Assembly (NCBI RefSeq): GCF_029846715.1
Contig: NZ_JARVWW010000002.1
Span: forward strand, 62,001-126,000
Reading direction: 5' to 3'
Length of the DNA stretch: 64,000 nt
DNA from: Bradyrhizobium nivariense
GTDB taxonomy: Bacteria > Pseudomonadota > Alphaproteobacteria > Rhizobiales > Xanthobacteraceae
In this document: positions 9,122-16,795 of the stretch, piece after piece
Layout of the letters: each line of letters begins with the position of its first letter
Position numbering within the stretch: position 1 is the first letter of the stretch
Translations under genes and position numbers: made by a program
Notes under the pieces: generated by a model
Seen by the model: only the letters and a program-made list of their open reading frames with translations
Database searches by the model: none
What the model was told of the DNA's origin: nothing

Positions 9122-9282
9122 GTCGGGGCCATAATCCGTGACCTGGGCCGCATTTGTTTCCGGCCATGAACCGTTGTTGAGCAGCGAACGACAAAGCGGT
9201 TGCGAACAGTCACGCAGATCACGGGCGCCATGGCCGATGGGCTGATCGATTCGGGCGCGCGCCAGCACCAAAGGACGACGGC

Positions 9283-9639
9283 ATGCTTTCTCGCTGCGAT
9301 CTCATCAAGGGCGCCGCAGTCGCGCTTCTCACCCTCTCGATACAAGGCGCATGGGCGCAGGAGACCAGGATGAACCTGTTCAAGATTGTCACCATCAAGG
9401 ACGAAATCGTCGTCGGATTGTCGGCAGAGGAGCTTCAGGCGCTCGGCGGCAACGACGCGAGCGCGGTTGCACACGCTCTTGCGCAGAAGGGCGATCTCAC
9501 CGTCTGGCAATATAATGTGCATCGCGGTCCGAACGGGGAATTGCAGCAGGCGCCGACCGCCAGGATCGGGCTTTTGGCCAACGCCTCGCTCCGCGTCGAG
9601 CCCTATACCACGACCTACCAGGTCCTACCGCATCCCTAA
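9283..9639 (+). CDS. exported hypothetical protein (118 aa)
   Basis: 118 residues with a signal peptide (hydrophobic core VALLTLSIQGAWA, cleavage about residue 25). The mature part is about 93 residues, mixed alpha/beta, without cysteines. It contains the segments IKDEIVVGLSAEELQALGG and DLTVWQYNVHRGPNGEL. The family is not recognised, though it reads as a genuine conserved protein. It converges on the gene that ends at 9686. Likely periplasmic; the role is unknown. Confidence 0.65.
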   Translation: MLSRCDLIKGAAVALLTLSIQGAWAQETRMNLFKIVTIKDEIVVGLSAEELQALGGNDASAVAHALAQKGDLTVWQYNVHRGPNGELQQAPTARIGLLANASLRVEPYTTTYQVLPHP

Positions 9640-9685
9640 GCAACAGACTGGCACGCCGGCGGCCGCGACCGCGGGCGTGCCGTTG

Positions 9686-10261
9686 TCATCTGCGCTGCCC
9701 TGCACGCTGTGCCCCCGTTTCCGTCGCAAAGCCATAGATCAGCGCCAGCCGGTCCAGGCATTCCCGAAAGCGCCGCGCAAAATAGTCGTTCCAGCGCTGC
9801 GTACGGACGGCGCGACGCTGGCCGATCTCGTCCATGGTCAGGCCCAGCACCAACACGTCGTGCACCAACGCGGCGCCGTCGGTGCCGAGTTCGCGCTCGA
9901 CCCGGTTTAGCCGCAGCACCGCCTGGCGCTGGCTCTCGGTGACGGGCTCGCGCGTGCGCGCGCCATCGACGTATTCGCGGGTCGGATCCATCGCCTGAGG
10001 GCCTCGCTCGGCCCTCTCCCAATCGTTCTGGAAGGCGCGCCCGCCGCGATATTGCGCCTCGTCGATCTGATGGTGCGCGTGCAGCCGGCCAAGCGGATCG
10101 CTGCGGATCGACCGCACGGCCATGATCTTCTCTCCGGGCTCGAGCGCCAGCGGATTGTCGACCTCGACGTCCGCCACCTCCGCATTGAACGGTACCTCGC
10201 GCGAGCGCCGGTCGTAGATCTTGGCCAATTTGTAGGACCTGTTGCGTCGGACACGTGCCAC
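9686..10261 (-). CDS. hypothetical protein of phage/regulator type (191 aa)
   Basis: Starts at a GTG at 10261 preceded by AAGGAG. The N-terminus is strongly basic (ARVRRNRSYKLAKIYDRRSRE) and the rest is charged and helical, with GRAFQNDWERAERGPQAMDP in the middle. A C-terminal block (VHDVLVLGLTMDEIGQRR...YFARRFRECLDRLALIYG) resembles the helix-turn-helix-like ends of DUF6456-type and phage regulatory proteins. It lies 47 bp after the GcrA-like gene on the same strand and is probably in the same transcript, hence under the S24 repressor described below. No enzymatic motif is visible. Confidence 0.6.
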   Translation of the reverse strand: MARVRRNRSYKLAKIYDRRSREVPFNAEVADVEVDNPLALEPGEKIMAVRSIRSDPLGRLHAHHQIDEAQYRGGRAFQNDWERAERGPQAMDPTREYVDGARTREPVTESQRQAVLRLNRVERELGTDGAALVHDVLVLGLTMDEIGQRRAVRTQRWNDYFARRFRECLDRLALIYGFATETGAQRAGQRR

Positions 10262-10308
10262 TCGGATACTCCTTGCGAAATTTGACGATCGAACGGGTGA
10301 CCGCGAGG

Positions 10309-10836
10309 TCAGGCTGCAGAGACCAGCTTCAGCACGACGGGATGGGCGTCGCGGCCGGACCCGGCTCCAGAGCGGCGCGTCAGGCGCGCATGCGGCGTGC
10401 AATAGCTCGATCCCGGCTGGCGCGGATGGCCGCAGAAGGTAATCTCCTCCCCGTCCTTGTCGCCGCCATAGGGATAGCGACAGTCGTCGCGATCGAGTTC
10501 GGCCAACGGGATCAGGCGCGGCTGGACGCCGACGCAGCGCAACTTGACTGGCGCGGCCGGCTTCAGCGCGGATTTCGGCGGCAGGTTCAGTAACGTGGGA
10601 CGGTGCGGGAGGATAAGACAGGCTCCAGACGGCAACGCCGGCACGATCGATGGACTCGTCATCCGCACCTGGACGATCAGCCCGAGCCGCTTGGCGCGGC
10701 CGACCACCGCGTTGCGCGTGTAAGCCATTCCAAACCTTGCGTTAATCTGTCTTCCGATCTCCGCATAAGACATTCCCTTGAGAAAATAGTCGCGAAGCGC
10801 GTCGGAGTGCTCCGACGGCCAATGGCCCGGTTCCAT
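10309..10836 (-). CDS. GcrA-like cell-cycle regulator paralogue
   Basis: 175 residues from the ATG at 10836. The N-terminal 50 residues match the GcrA DNA-binding region: WPSEHSDALRDYFLKGMSYAEIGRQIN, then TRNAVVGRAKRLGL. The C-terminus carries the family's Cys/His end (CRYPYGGDKDGEEITFCGHP ... SSYCTPHARL). GcrA binds sigma-70 RNA polymerase at methylated GANTC promoters in alphaproteobacteria. This copy lies beside a phage-like repressor, so it is more likely an accessory paralogue than the essential housekeeping gcrA. Its predicted promoter carries a palindrome shared with the repressor gene's own promoter. Confidence 0.85.
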   Translation of the reverse strand: MEPGHWPSEHSDALRDYFLKGMSYAEIGRQINARFGMAYTRNAVVGRAKRLGLIVQVRMTSPSIVPALPSGACLILPHRPTLLNLPPKSALKPAAPVKLRCVGVQPRLIPLAELDRDDCRYPYGGDKDGEEITFCGHPRQPGSSYCTPHARLTRRSGAGSGRDAHPVVLKLVSAA

Positions 10837-10889
10837 GCTGCTGTCCTGTGATGCGCCTCCCCCGATCGCACGATCGCGAGGCGGAGCGC

Positions 10890-10918
10890 ACATTCCGGTA
10901 TTCCGAAGTAAGTGTCAA
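10890..10918 (-). promoter_or_regulatory. promoter of the GcrA-like gene with operator in the spacer
   Basis: On the minus strand TTGACA (10913-10918) and GAATGT (10890-10895) are 17 bp apart. Between them lies TTCGG-AATAC-CGGAA (10893-10907), which matches the TTCCG-N5-CGGAA palindrome found at the other two promoters around the S24 repressor gene. Repressor binding here would block the polymerase directly. Confidence 0.5.
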
Positions 10919-10940
10919 GCAATAATTCTGATATTCATAA

Positions 10941-10969
10941 TTGCATCAATTCCGAATTTCGGATTACAA
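10941..10969 (+). promoter_or_regulatory. predicted promoter/operator of the S24 repressor gene
   Basis: TTCCG-AATTT-CGGAT (10950-10964) sits between a weak -35 (TTGCAT, 10941-10946) and a weak -10 (TTACAA, 10964-10969), 34 bases before the repressor ATG. The geometry is identical to the promoter at 11642: three bases between the -35 hexamer and the palindrome. This suggests autorepression. Confidence 0.45.
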
Positions 10970-11002
10970 GAGGCGGAACGATGGACAATCGAGGGAATCA
11001 AC

Positions 11003-11611
11003 ATGTTGGACGCTGCAATGATCGAGCGGGGCCTGGAAAAGACGGGCAAGAGCAAGGGCGGCCTGGCGGCAGCCATGGGCGTACGGCCCGGCGCGGTCTC
11101 GGAGATCCTCGGCGGCGAACGCCTGGTGAAGGCCTCGGAAATCATTCCGATCATGGAATATCTCGAGCTCAATCTCGCGCCGATCATGGGCCGCGTCGGC
11201 GCCGGTGCCGTGATCGAGCCGGATTATGAGCAGGTTCCCCCGGAAGGTCTTGGCGACATCGCGCTGCCCTTTCCGATCATGGAGGAGACCATCGCATTCG
11301 AGATCGTGGGCGATTCGATGCTGCCCAAATACGAGAGCGGCGATGTGATCGTGGTCTACAAGGACCAGCGCCATCCACTGTCGAGCTTCTACGGCGAAGA
11401 GGCCGTGGTCCGGCTCAAGACCGGCGAGCGCTATCTGAAGACCATCGAGCGGGGCAAATCCCCCTCCGTCGTCAATCTCAGCAGCTTCAATGCCAAGCAG
11501 ATCGTCGGCGTGAAACTGGAGTGGGTCGGCGAGATCTGCCTGTCCATGCCCAAGGGCCAACTGGAGCGGCTGCGCGCCAAGTCGGCGCGCCCCCGCAAGA
11601 AGAGCAGGTAG
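11003..11611 (+). CDS. LexA-like S24-family transcriptional repressor
   Basis: 202 residues from the ATG at 11003. An N-terminal helix-turn-helix (about residues 5-50; KSKGGLAAAMGVRPGAVSEIL) is joined by a hinge with a likely self-cleavage site (Ala-Gly in GRVGAGAV) to an S24 peptidase domain. That domain has the catalytic Ser in GDSMLPKYESGD and the partner Lys in VVRLKTGERYLK. Proteins of this build repress prophage or stress genes until RecA-stimulated self-cleavage. It is divergent from the GcrA-like gene and is followed by a small gene with its own promoter; all three promoters carry related palindromes. No integrase or structural phage gene is present, so this is a domesticated switch or a prophage remnant. 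Confidence 0.87.
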   Translation: MLDAAMIERGLEKTGKSKGGLAAAMGVRPGAVSEILGGERLVKASEIIPIMEYLELNLAPIMGRVGAGAVIEPDYEQVPPEGLGDIALPFPIMEETIAFEIVGDSMLPKYESGDVIVVYKDQRHPLSSFYGEEAVVRLKTGERYLKTIERGKSPSVVNLSSFNAKQIVGVKLEWVGEICLSMPKGQLERLRAKSARPRKKSR

Positions 11612-11641
11612 ACACCTGCTTCTGATTTTTCGAAATTGGAC

Positions 11642-11670
11642 TTGACTTGATTCCGTTTTTCGGAAATACT
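11642..11670 (+). promoter_or_regulatory. promoter with perfect TTCCG-N5-CGGAA operator
   Basis: TTGACT (11642-11647) and AATACT (11665-11670) are 17 bp apart and form a good sigma-70-type promoter. The spacer is filled by TTCCG-TTTTT-CGGAA (11651-11665), a perfect inverted repeat and the best copy of the proposed S24-repressor operator. It drives the gene at 11709 and starts only 30 bp after the repressor stop codon. Confidence 0.6.
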
Positions 11671-11708
11671 CCGCCGTGCCCGACCCTAGGGCACGGCGGG
11701 ACCGTTTC

Positions 11709-11984
11709 ATGCAGTATTTCGTCGTGATGATCGACTATGGGCGGCGCGGCCGCGAGGCGATCGTCGACCCTGAAATCACCAGGCGCGAGGTCATTTCCCG
11801 CGTCGCGTCAGGTGAATATCAGAACATCTCGTTCATCCACGAGATCGTGGAGAGTTCGGTCGAGGACGTGACCGAGGCGATCCTCGCTGAGGCTGCCCTG
11901 CCCCGGATCCCGCCGGAAGATGTCGACCTCCAGGCAATCCGCCTCGATCACACCCGCGATCTTCGCAAGCACGAGCGGACGTGA
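11709..11984 (+). CDS. small hypothetical protein controlled by the S24 repressor (91 aa)
   Basis: 91 residues, acidic, no membrane segment or cysteine. It begins MQYFVVMIDYGRRGREAIVDP, a beta-strand/helix start, and continues with predicted helices (VEDVTEAILAEAA). No family is recognised. It has its own promoter with a perfect palindrome in the spacer, so it is probably the main target of the upstream repressor. The role is unknown; a SOS-like or phage-type effector is possible but is inference only. Confidence 0.65.
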   Translation: MQYFVVMIDYGRRGREAIVDPEITRREVISRVASGEYQNISFIHEIVESSVEDVTEAILAEAALPRIPPEDVDLQAIRLDHTRDLRKHERT

Positions 11985-12023
11985 CGCAGGCCCAAGCGGC
12001 CTGCGCCACAGCCCGGTCGGAGA

Positions 12024-12998
12024 TTACACCGTAAGGACAGTCGATCCCGTGGTCTTGCGCGCGGCGAGATCGGCGTGCGCCTTGGCGGCGTCCTTCAGTG
12101 AATAGGTCTGGTGCACCTCGATCTTGACCGCGCCGGACTTGACGACGTCGAACAGCTCGCCTGCCATCGCGACCAGGCTTTCACGCTTGGCGGCGTAGGT
12201 GAATAGCGTCGGCCGGGTGACGTAGAGCGAGCCCTTCTGCGCGAGCAAACCGAGGTTGAGCGGCTCGACAGCGCCGGAGGACGCACCGAACAGCGCGGCG
12301 ACGCCGAGCGGCGCGAGGCAGTCGAGCGACTTCAGGAACGTATCCTTGCCGACGGAGTCATAGACCACCGGCACCTTCTTGCCGCCAGTGATCTCGTCCA
12401 CGCGCTTCACGAAATCCTCGCGCGTGTAGATGATGACATGATCGCAGCCATGCGCCTTGGCGAGCTTGGCCTTCTCATCGTTGCTGACGGTGCCGATCAC
12501 GGTCGCGCCCAGATGCTTGGCCCACTGGCTCAGGATCAGGCCAACGCCGCCGGCCGCCGCATGGAGCAGGATGGTGTCGCCAGCCTTCACGCGATAGGTC
12601 TGCCGGATCAGATATTGCGTGGTGAGCCCCTTCAGCATCATCGCGGCCGCGGTTTTGTCGTCGACACCGTCCGGCAGCTTCAGCAGTCGATCGGCCGGGA
12701 TCAGCCGCGCCTCGGAATAGGCCCCGAGCGGCGAGGCGCCATAGGCGACGCGATCGCCCGGCTTGAGATCGGTGACACCGGGCCCAACCTCCTCGACGAC
12801 GCCAGCAGCCTCGCTACCAAGCCCGCTCGGCAGTTGCGCCGGATAAAGTCCGGACCGGTTGTAAATGTCGACGAAGTTGAGACCGACGGCGGTGTGGCGG
12901 ATTCGCGCCTCGCCCGGTCCAGGCTTGCCGACACTGACCTCCTCCCAGACCAGGACTTCCGGACCACCAGTCTGGTGAAAGCGAATGGCATGCGTCAT
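12024..12998 (-). CDS. NADPH:quinone oxidoreductase (zeta-crystallin type)
   Basis: 324 residues from the ATG at 12998, the usual length of Qor. It begins MTHAIRFHQTGGPEVLVWEE, has the medium-chain dehydrogenase N-domain (GLNFVDIYNRSGLYP, LGSEAAGVVEEVG) and the nucleotide-binding AAAGGVGLILSQWAKHLGA. The zinc ligands of alcohol dehydrogenases are absent, as expected for quinone reductases. It reduces quinones or reactive enones with NADPH in the cytosol. A palindrome resembling the S24-repressor operator lies 31 bp before the start. Confidence 0.9.
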   Translation of the reverse strand: MTHAIRFHQTGGPEVLVWEEVSVGKPGPGEARIRHTAVGLNFVDIYNRSGLYPAQLPSGLGSEAAGVVEEVGPGVTDLKPGDRVAYGASPLGAYSEARLIPADRLLKLPDGVDDKTAAAMMLKGLTTQYLIRQTYRVKAGDTILLHAAAGGVGLILSQWAKHLGATVIGTVSNDEKAKLAKAHGCDHVIIYTREDFVKRVDEITGGKKVPVVYDSVGKDTFLKSLDCLAPLGVAALFGASSGAVEPLNLGLLAQKGSLYVTRPTLFTYAAKRESLVAMAGELFDVVKSGAVKIEVHQTYSLKDAAKAHADLAARKTTGSTVLTV

Positions 12999-13028
12999 GG
13001 GCGTTGCTCCCTTATCGTTGAGGTAGAA

Positions 13029-13043
13029 GTCCGAATATCGGAT
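13029..13043 (-). promoter_or_regulatory. possible fourth S24-repressor operator before the quinone reductase
   Basis: GTCCG-AATAT-CGGAT matches the 5-5-5 palindrome of the repressor region at eight of ten half-site positions. It lies upstream of the leftward quinone-reductase gene. No clear -35/-10 pair surrounds it, so it is a candidate only. Confidence 0.3.
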
Positions 13044-13222
13044 CGGCCTTTTGAAATAGGCATTTGGTCCGCCCGTCACAGTACAGAGACGTAGCAAGAA
13101 TGTCACAGCGAACGACAAACCTCCGCCGTTCCGTCTCTGTTCGAAAGAGTTGATGTCGGCCTTGCGCCGACCGGCAGTAGCCTTTGCGGGGGTTTGGTGG
13201 TCGCCTGCGAAGGAGAGCCGAG

Positions 13223-13423
13223 ATGCCAGCTTATGTACAGCATCATCAGGATATCGAAATCGCGCCTGTGATTTGCCCCGCTTGCATGGGGTTCCTTCCG
13301 ATGTATGTGCGCGAGGTGGAACCGCATTGGAGTCTGGCCAAGATCGACTTCGTCTACGAATGCGCCGATTGCGGCGCCGAGGTCAGACAGACCATCCGCA
13401 AGCCGGAGCTGCTGCGGCACTGA
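13223..13423 (+). CDS. small zinc-ribbon-like protein (66 aa)
   Basis: 66 residues with two CxxC knuckles (CPAC near residue 18, CADC near residue 48), the hallmark of a zinc ribbon. The ATG at 13223 has AAGGAGAG before it. No catalytic domain is attached. Such small rhizobial proteins may bind DNA, RNA or protein; the role is unknown. It is followed by a hairpin at 13440. Confidence 0.7.
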   Translation: MPAYVQHHQDIEIAPVICPACMGFLPMYVREVEPHWSLAKIDFVYECADCGAEVRQTIRKPELLRH

Positions 13424-13439
13424 TCGCCCGGCCGCTGGG

Positions 13440-13464
13440 CCGCTCAACTATTTGCGTTGAGCGG
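13440..13464. terminator. 9-bp perfect hairpin between the zinc-ribbon and MoxR genes
   Basis: CCGCTCAAC (13440-13448) pairs exactly with GTTGAGCGG (13456-13464) across a 7-base loop. The + strand continues with six A residues, not T, so a rho-independent terminator of the zinc-ribbon transcript is not clear. It could also be a regulatory leader of the MoxR gene. Confidence 0.35.
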
Positions 13465-13570
13465 AAAAAACGCCCATTCGCGCGGATCTGGCCTCTCCCA
13501 AACGAGGCTTGTTCTTTGCCGGGAACGCAGGCAGAACAAGCCCAATCAAGACCTTTGGGAGCGCCTTTTC

Positions 13571-14518
13571 GTGGCTGAACAGAAGCCCTCGACAGCGATC
13601 GAGGCGGTAGAGAGCGGCCTTGCCGCGCAAGGCTATATCGCGAGCCGGCAGATCGCGACGGCCGTCTATTTATCGCAACAGATCGAGAAGCCGATTCTGG
13701 TCGAGGGCCCCGCGGGCGTCGGCAAGACCGAGCTCGCCAAGGCGATCGCCGCCTGGCGCGGCATGAAGATGATCCGCCTGCAATGCTATGAAGGCCTCGA
13801 CGAGGCCAAGGCGCTCTATGAGTGGAAATACGCCAAGCAGCTGCTTTACACACAGATCCTGAAGGACAAGCTCGGCGAAGTCCTCGGCGGCGCACAGACG
13901 CTGCACGCCGCGCTCGACCAGCTCCACGATTTCGGCGATGTGTTCTTCTCCAAGGAATTTGTCGAGCCGCGGCCGCTGCTGCAAGCGCTGGAGCAGCCAG
14001 GCGGCTGCGTGCTCCTGATCGACGAGATCGACAAATCGGACGCGGAATTCGAATCGCTACTGCTTGAGATCCTCTCCGACTTCCAGGTCACGATCCCCGA
14101 GCTTGGTACCGTCTCTGCGATTACGCCGCCGACGGTCATCCTTACCTCCAACAGCGAGCGCGATCTTGGCGACGCTTTGAAGCGGCGCTGCCTGCATCTG
14201 CACATCGGCTTCCCCGAGCAGCGGCTCGAGGAACGCATCGTCGAGAGCCGCGTCCCCAACATCTCGCAGACGCTGCGGCGGCAGATGATCGGCTTCATCC
14301 ACGAAATCCGCTCGCTCGACCTGAAGAAGCTGCCCTCGGTCAGCGAGACCATCGACTGGGCGCGCGTGCTGGTGCTCTTGCAGGCCTCTGAGCTCGACAC
14401 CGAGATCGTCAAGGACACGCTCAACGTGCTCCTGAAATACGAGGCCGACATCGAGGCGGCTCAGCCCCAGATTACGACCTTCATTGCCAAGGCAGCACGA
14501 TCCAACGTCTTCGGTTGA
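13571..14518 (+). CDS. MoxR-family AAA+ ATPase (CoxD-like)
   Basis: 315 residues from the GTG at 13571. The Walker A motif is GPAGVGKTE near residue 42, the Walker B is LLIDEIDKSD near residue 150, and sensor-1 is VILTSNSERDL. The lid domain follows at residues about 215-310. The family pairs with VWA-domain proteins to insert metals or remodel complexes; the closest-looking members are CoxD-type chaperones of molybdenum hydroxylases. It is followed directly by such a VWA gene (5-bp gap), so the two act together. No hydroxylase is adjacent; the xanthine-dehydrogenase-like enzyme 26 kb away is a possible client. Confidence 0.87.
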   Translation: MAEQKPSTAIEAVESGLAAQGYIASRQIATAVYLSQQIEKPILVEGPAGVGKTELAKAIAAWRGMKMIRLQCYEGLDEAKALYEWKYAKQLLYTQILKDKLGEVLGGAQTLHAALDQLHDFGDVFFSKEFVEPRPLLQALEQPGGCVLLIDEIDKSDAEFESLLLEILSDFQVTIPELGTVSAITPPTVILTSNSERDLGDALKRRCLHLHIGFPEQRLEERIVESRVPNISQTLRRQMIGFIHEIRSLDLKKLPSVSETIDWARVLVLLQASELDTEIVKDTLNVLLKYEADIEAAQPQITTFIAKAARSNVFG

Positions 14519-14523
14519 CGCCG

Positions 14524-15900
14524 ATGCGCGAGAATATCCATCGTTTCTTTCGGGCGGCGCGCGGCGCCGGCGTCCATGTCTCGCCTGCCGAAAGCATCGA
14601 TGCGATGCGCGCGGTCGCGCAGGTCGGCGTTTCCGACCGGACCATCCTGCGCGATGCGCTCCTTCTAACGCTCGCCAAGTCGCAGGACGAGAAGCTCGCG
14701 CTCGGTGACTGTTTTGATCTGTTCTTCAGCCAGCCGGAGCCGCGGCAGGATCAGCCCGAGGCCGACACCGAGGACGCCTCGCATGGCGCGGATCAATCTC
14801 CGTCGTCCGGCGCGGCCAGCGATGCGAGCGCCGATTCGCCTCCCGCAGAATTGGGCCCCCTCGCGCAGATGCTGCTGTCGCGGGATCGCAACGCGATCGC
14901 CGCCGCCATCGCCAGCGCTTCCGGTGCCGCCTCCCTATCCGACATCCGCTACTCCACCCAGCGCGGCATCTTCTCCAGCCGCATCCTCGACGCCATGGGG
15001 CTCCAGCGGCTACGCGACGATCTCGACGAGCTGACCGCATCCAACCCGGCACTGGCCGAGCGGCTTCGCGCCGCGCTCGATGCCTTGCGCGAAGCCGTGC
15101 GCGACACCGTCGCGCAGGGGCTTGCGCTCTACGCCCGCGAGGAGGCCGAAAACCTCCGCAACGAGATCCTGCGCAACGCGCCGCTTGCCCGCATTGAGCG
15201 GCGCCATGTCGCGGAGATGCGCGCTCTTATCCGCCAGATCGCGCGGCGCCTGCGCGAGCGCTATTCGAAGCCACGCAAGCGCCAACGCCGCGGTCATCTC
15301 GACGTTCGCCGCACGCTGCGCCGCAACGCCGCCTGGGGCGGCATCCCCTTCCTCACGGCGTGGAAGCGCAAGCATCGCGACCGGCCGAAGATCGTGGCGC
15401 TCTGCGACGTCTCGGGCTCGGTCGCGCAGGTGTCGGATTTCTTCCTGCTCCTGATCCACTCGCTGCACGAGGTGGTCGAAGACGTCCATTCCTTCGCCTT
15501 CTCCTCGCATCTGATCGAAGTCAGCGACATCCTGGAATCGAAATCGCCGGAAGAGGCGATGGCCGAGATCATGTCCAAGGTCGGCTTCGGCTCCTCCGAC
15601 TACGGCTCGTCGCTGGTCGATTTCGAGAAGGAGTTTATGAGCACGTTGACACCGCAGACCACGGTGATCGTGCTCGGCGATGCCCGCAGCAACAATCTCG
15701 ACCCGCGCGCCGACATCCTGCGCCGCATCTCCGAGCGCTCGAAGCGGCTGGTGTGGCTCAATCCGGAAGGCCGGCTCGCCTGGGGCTTCGGCGATTCCGA
15801 GATGCCGCGCTACGCGACCTTCTGCAGCGTGGTGCGCCAATGCGCCACCGCGCAGCAGCTCGAGCGCGCGGTGTCCGATATCGTGGCGACTTATCAGTAG
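14524..15900 (+). CDS. VWA-domain protein (CoxE-like), partner of the MoxR ATPase
   Basis: 458 residues from the ATG at 14524 (a TTG at 14515 overlapping the MoxR stop is an alternative). The N-terminal half is helical and charged, with an acidic linker (about residues 75-115). The C-terminal half is a CoxE-type von Willebrand A domain whose metal site is DVSGSV (D-x-S-x-S) near residue 300, with a later Asp in VLGDARSNN. The final part (RLVWLNPEGRLAWGFGDSEM) is typical of the CoxE family. It forms an operon with the MoxR gene. Probably cytosolic. Confidence 0.87.
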   Translation: MRENIHRFFRAARGAGVHVSPAESIDAMRAVAQVGVSDRTILRDALLLTLAKSQDEKLALGDCFDLFFSQPEPRQDQPEADTEDASHGADQSPSSGAASDASADSPPAELGPLAQMLLSRDRNAIAAAIASASGAASLSDIRYSTQRGIFSSRILDAMGLQRLRDDLDELTASNPALAERLRAALDALREAVRDTVAQGLALYAREEAENLRNEILRNAPLARIERRHVAEMRALIRQIARRLRERYSKPRKRQRRGHLDVRRTLRRNAAWGGIPFLTAWKRKHRDRPKIVALCDVSGSVAQVSDFFLLLIHSLHEVVEDVHSFAFSSHLIEVSDILESKSPEEAMAEIMSKVGFGSSDYGSSLVDFEKEFMSTLTPQTTVIVLGDARSNNLDPRADILRRISERSKRLVWLNPEGRLAWGFGDSEMPRYATFCSVVRQCATAQQLERAVSDIVATYQ

Positions 15901-15918
15901 GAAGTGATCGCAATCGCG

Positions 15919-16098
15919 TCAGGCGGCGTTCAGCTCGGCCTGGAGATTGCATTCGCGAAAATGATACGCGATTTCGTCGAGCGCGCGCTGTTCCCATTCC
16001 TGGGCCTGCGCAAGCCAGAACACCCGGCGCTCCGAATCAAGCGCGGCACGCTCGCGACAGAGGAATTCCTGACTGCGAATTTCGACCAGCGTATTCAT
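15919..16098 (-). CDS. small hypothetical protein (59 aa)
   Basis: 59 residues from the ATG at 16098, beginning MNTLVEIRSQEFLCRERAAL and continuing as one or two charged helices with RALDEIAYHFRECNL. An in-frame ATG at 16134 is an alternative start. It resembles a group of short rhizobial proteins of unknown role, soluble and acidic. It converges on the VWA gene with an 18-bp gap. Confidence 0.5.
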   Translation of the reverse strand: MNTLVEIRSQEFLCRERAALDSERRVFWLAQAQEWEQRALDEIAYHFRECNLQAELNAA

Positions 16099-16167
16099 GC
16101 ACTCACACTCCTGTTGTGTGAAGCCATTCCCCACGAAGCAGGGTAACAGAGTCCGAAACCCTTCGCC

Positions 16168-16380
16168 TCAAGATTTCTGTGCATATTGCGACGCAGAATG
16201 GGACAGTAGCGCTTCCCGTGCAGAGCGGTACTCGCCGCGCAACATCAAGCCCACATCATCAATATGTGATCGAGGTCTGGGACGATATTCGTGGTCGGGC
16301 GATCTTAACCCTTGTGACGCAATAAAGTGCTTCAATTTGTGAAGAAAAGTTCTAGGCACCCCACCGAATTCCCGACTCAT
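16168..16380 (-). CDS. possible small protein (70 aa)
   Basis: From the ATG at 16380 the frame gives 70 residues, beginning MSREFGGVPRTFLHKLKHFI and containing DDVGLMLRGEYRSAREAL, which reads like real coding sequence. It would be divergent from the small gene at 16450. No family is known and no strong ribosome site was noted. Low to moderate confidence. Confidence 0.4.
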   Translation of the reverse strand: MSREFGGVPRTFLHKLKHFIASQGLRSPDHEYRPRPRSHIDDVGLMLRGEYRSAREALLSHSASQYAQKS

Positions 16381-16449
16381 TGTCGTCGCACGGTCTTCAT
16401 GCAGCGCCGCTAACAGGGGCGCACGAACGGTACTATCGCTTGAGGCAAC

Positions 16450-16671
16450 ATGAGCAACGACATCGACTTCGATCTTTCGCCGGACCAATGGGAGGTTCTG
16501 AAAGCGCTCCGCAATCCCGCGTCGCGTGGTCGCCTCACGAAGACCTCCGTCGTCCAAGACCTCGTCAAGCTCGGCCTTGTCGCGATCAGGGACAGCGTTC
16601 CCGAGATGACGTTGACAGGACGCAAGGTGCTGGTGCGAGGCTCATGCCACCTGCTGGATCTGGCAGCCTAA
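16450..16671 (+). CDS. small winged-helix-like hypothetical protein (73 aa)
   Basis: 73 residues beginning MSNDIDFDLSPDQWEVLKAL. The order of predicted helices and strands (PDQWEVLKAL, TSVVQDLVKLGLVAI, MTLTGRKVLVRG) fits a compact winged-helix fold, as in short MarR-like fragments, but this is inference from the pattern only. There is no partner gene. The stop codon adjoins a dispersed repeat at 16671. Confidence 0.6.
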   Translation: MSNDIDFDLSPDQWEVLKALRNPASRGRLTKTSVVQDLVKLGLVAIRDSVPEMTLTGRKVLVRGSCHLLDLAA

Positions 16672-16723
16672 AGCATGATCCGAAAAAGTGCGAAGCGGTC
16701 TTCCGAAGAGATCATGCTCAAAC
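16671..16723. repeat. rhizobial dispersed intergenic repeat
   Basis: The block AAGCATGATCCGAAAAAG ... GATCATGCTCAAACAA has inverted ends (GCATGATC / GATCATGC). It resembles a short palindromic repeat family that occurs in many copies between genes of Bradyrhizobium and relatives. It probably forms a cruciform or RNA hairpin and is not coding. Confidence 0.7.
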
Positions 16724-16729
16724 AACAAC

Positions 16730-16772
16730 CTAAAGCGCGATGATGATTCATCCTCATCTCATCGCGCTTTAG
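16730..16772. terminator. 14-bp hairpin, bidirectional terminator or repeat half
   Basis: CTAAAGCGCGATGA (16730-16743) pairs perfectly with TCATCGCGCTTTAG (16759-16772) around a 15-base loop. It lies between the convergent genes ending at 16671 and 16796, a sensible terminator place, though it is also the usual companion of the preceding repeat. Confidence 0.55.
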
Positions 16773-16795
16773 ATCTTTCGCGACATCCGGACATC

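Noticed and set aside
9686..11984. A complete prophage around the S24 repressor and GcrA-like gene
   Set aside because: No integrase, terminase, portal, capsid, tail or lysis gene and no attachment-site repeats were found, so at most this is a remnant or domesticated regulatory island.
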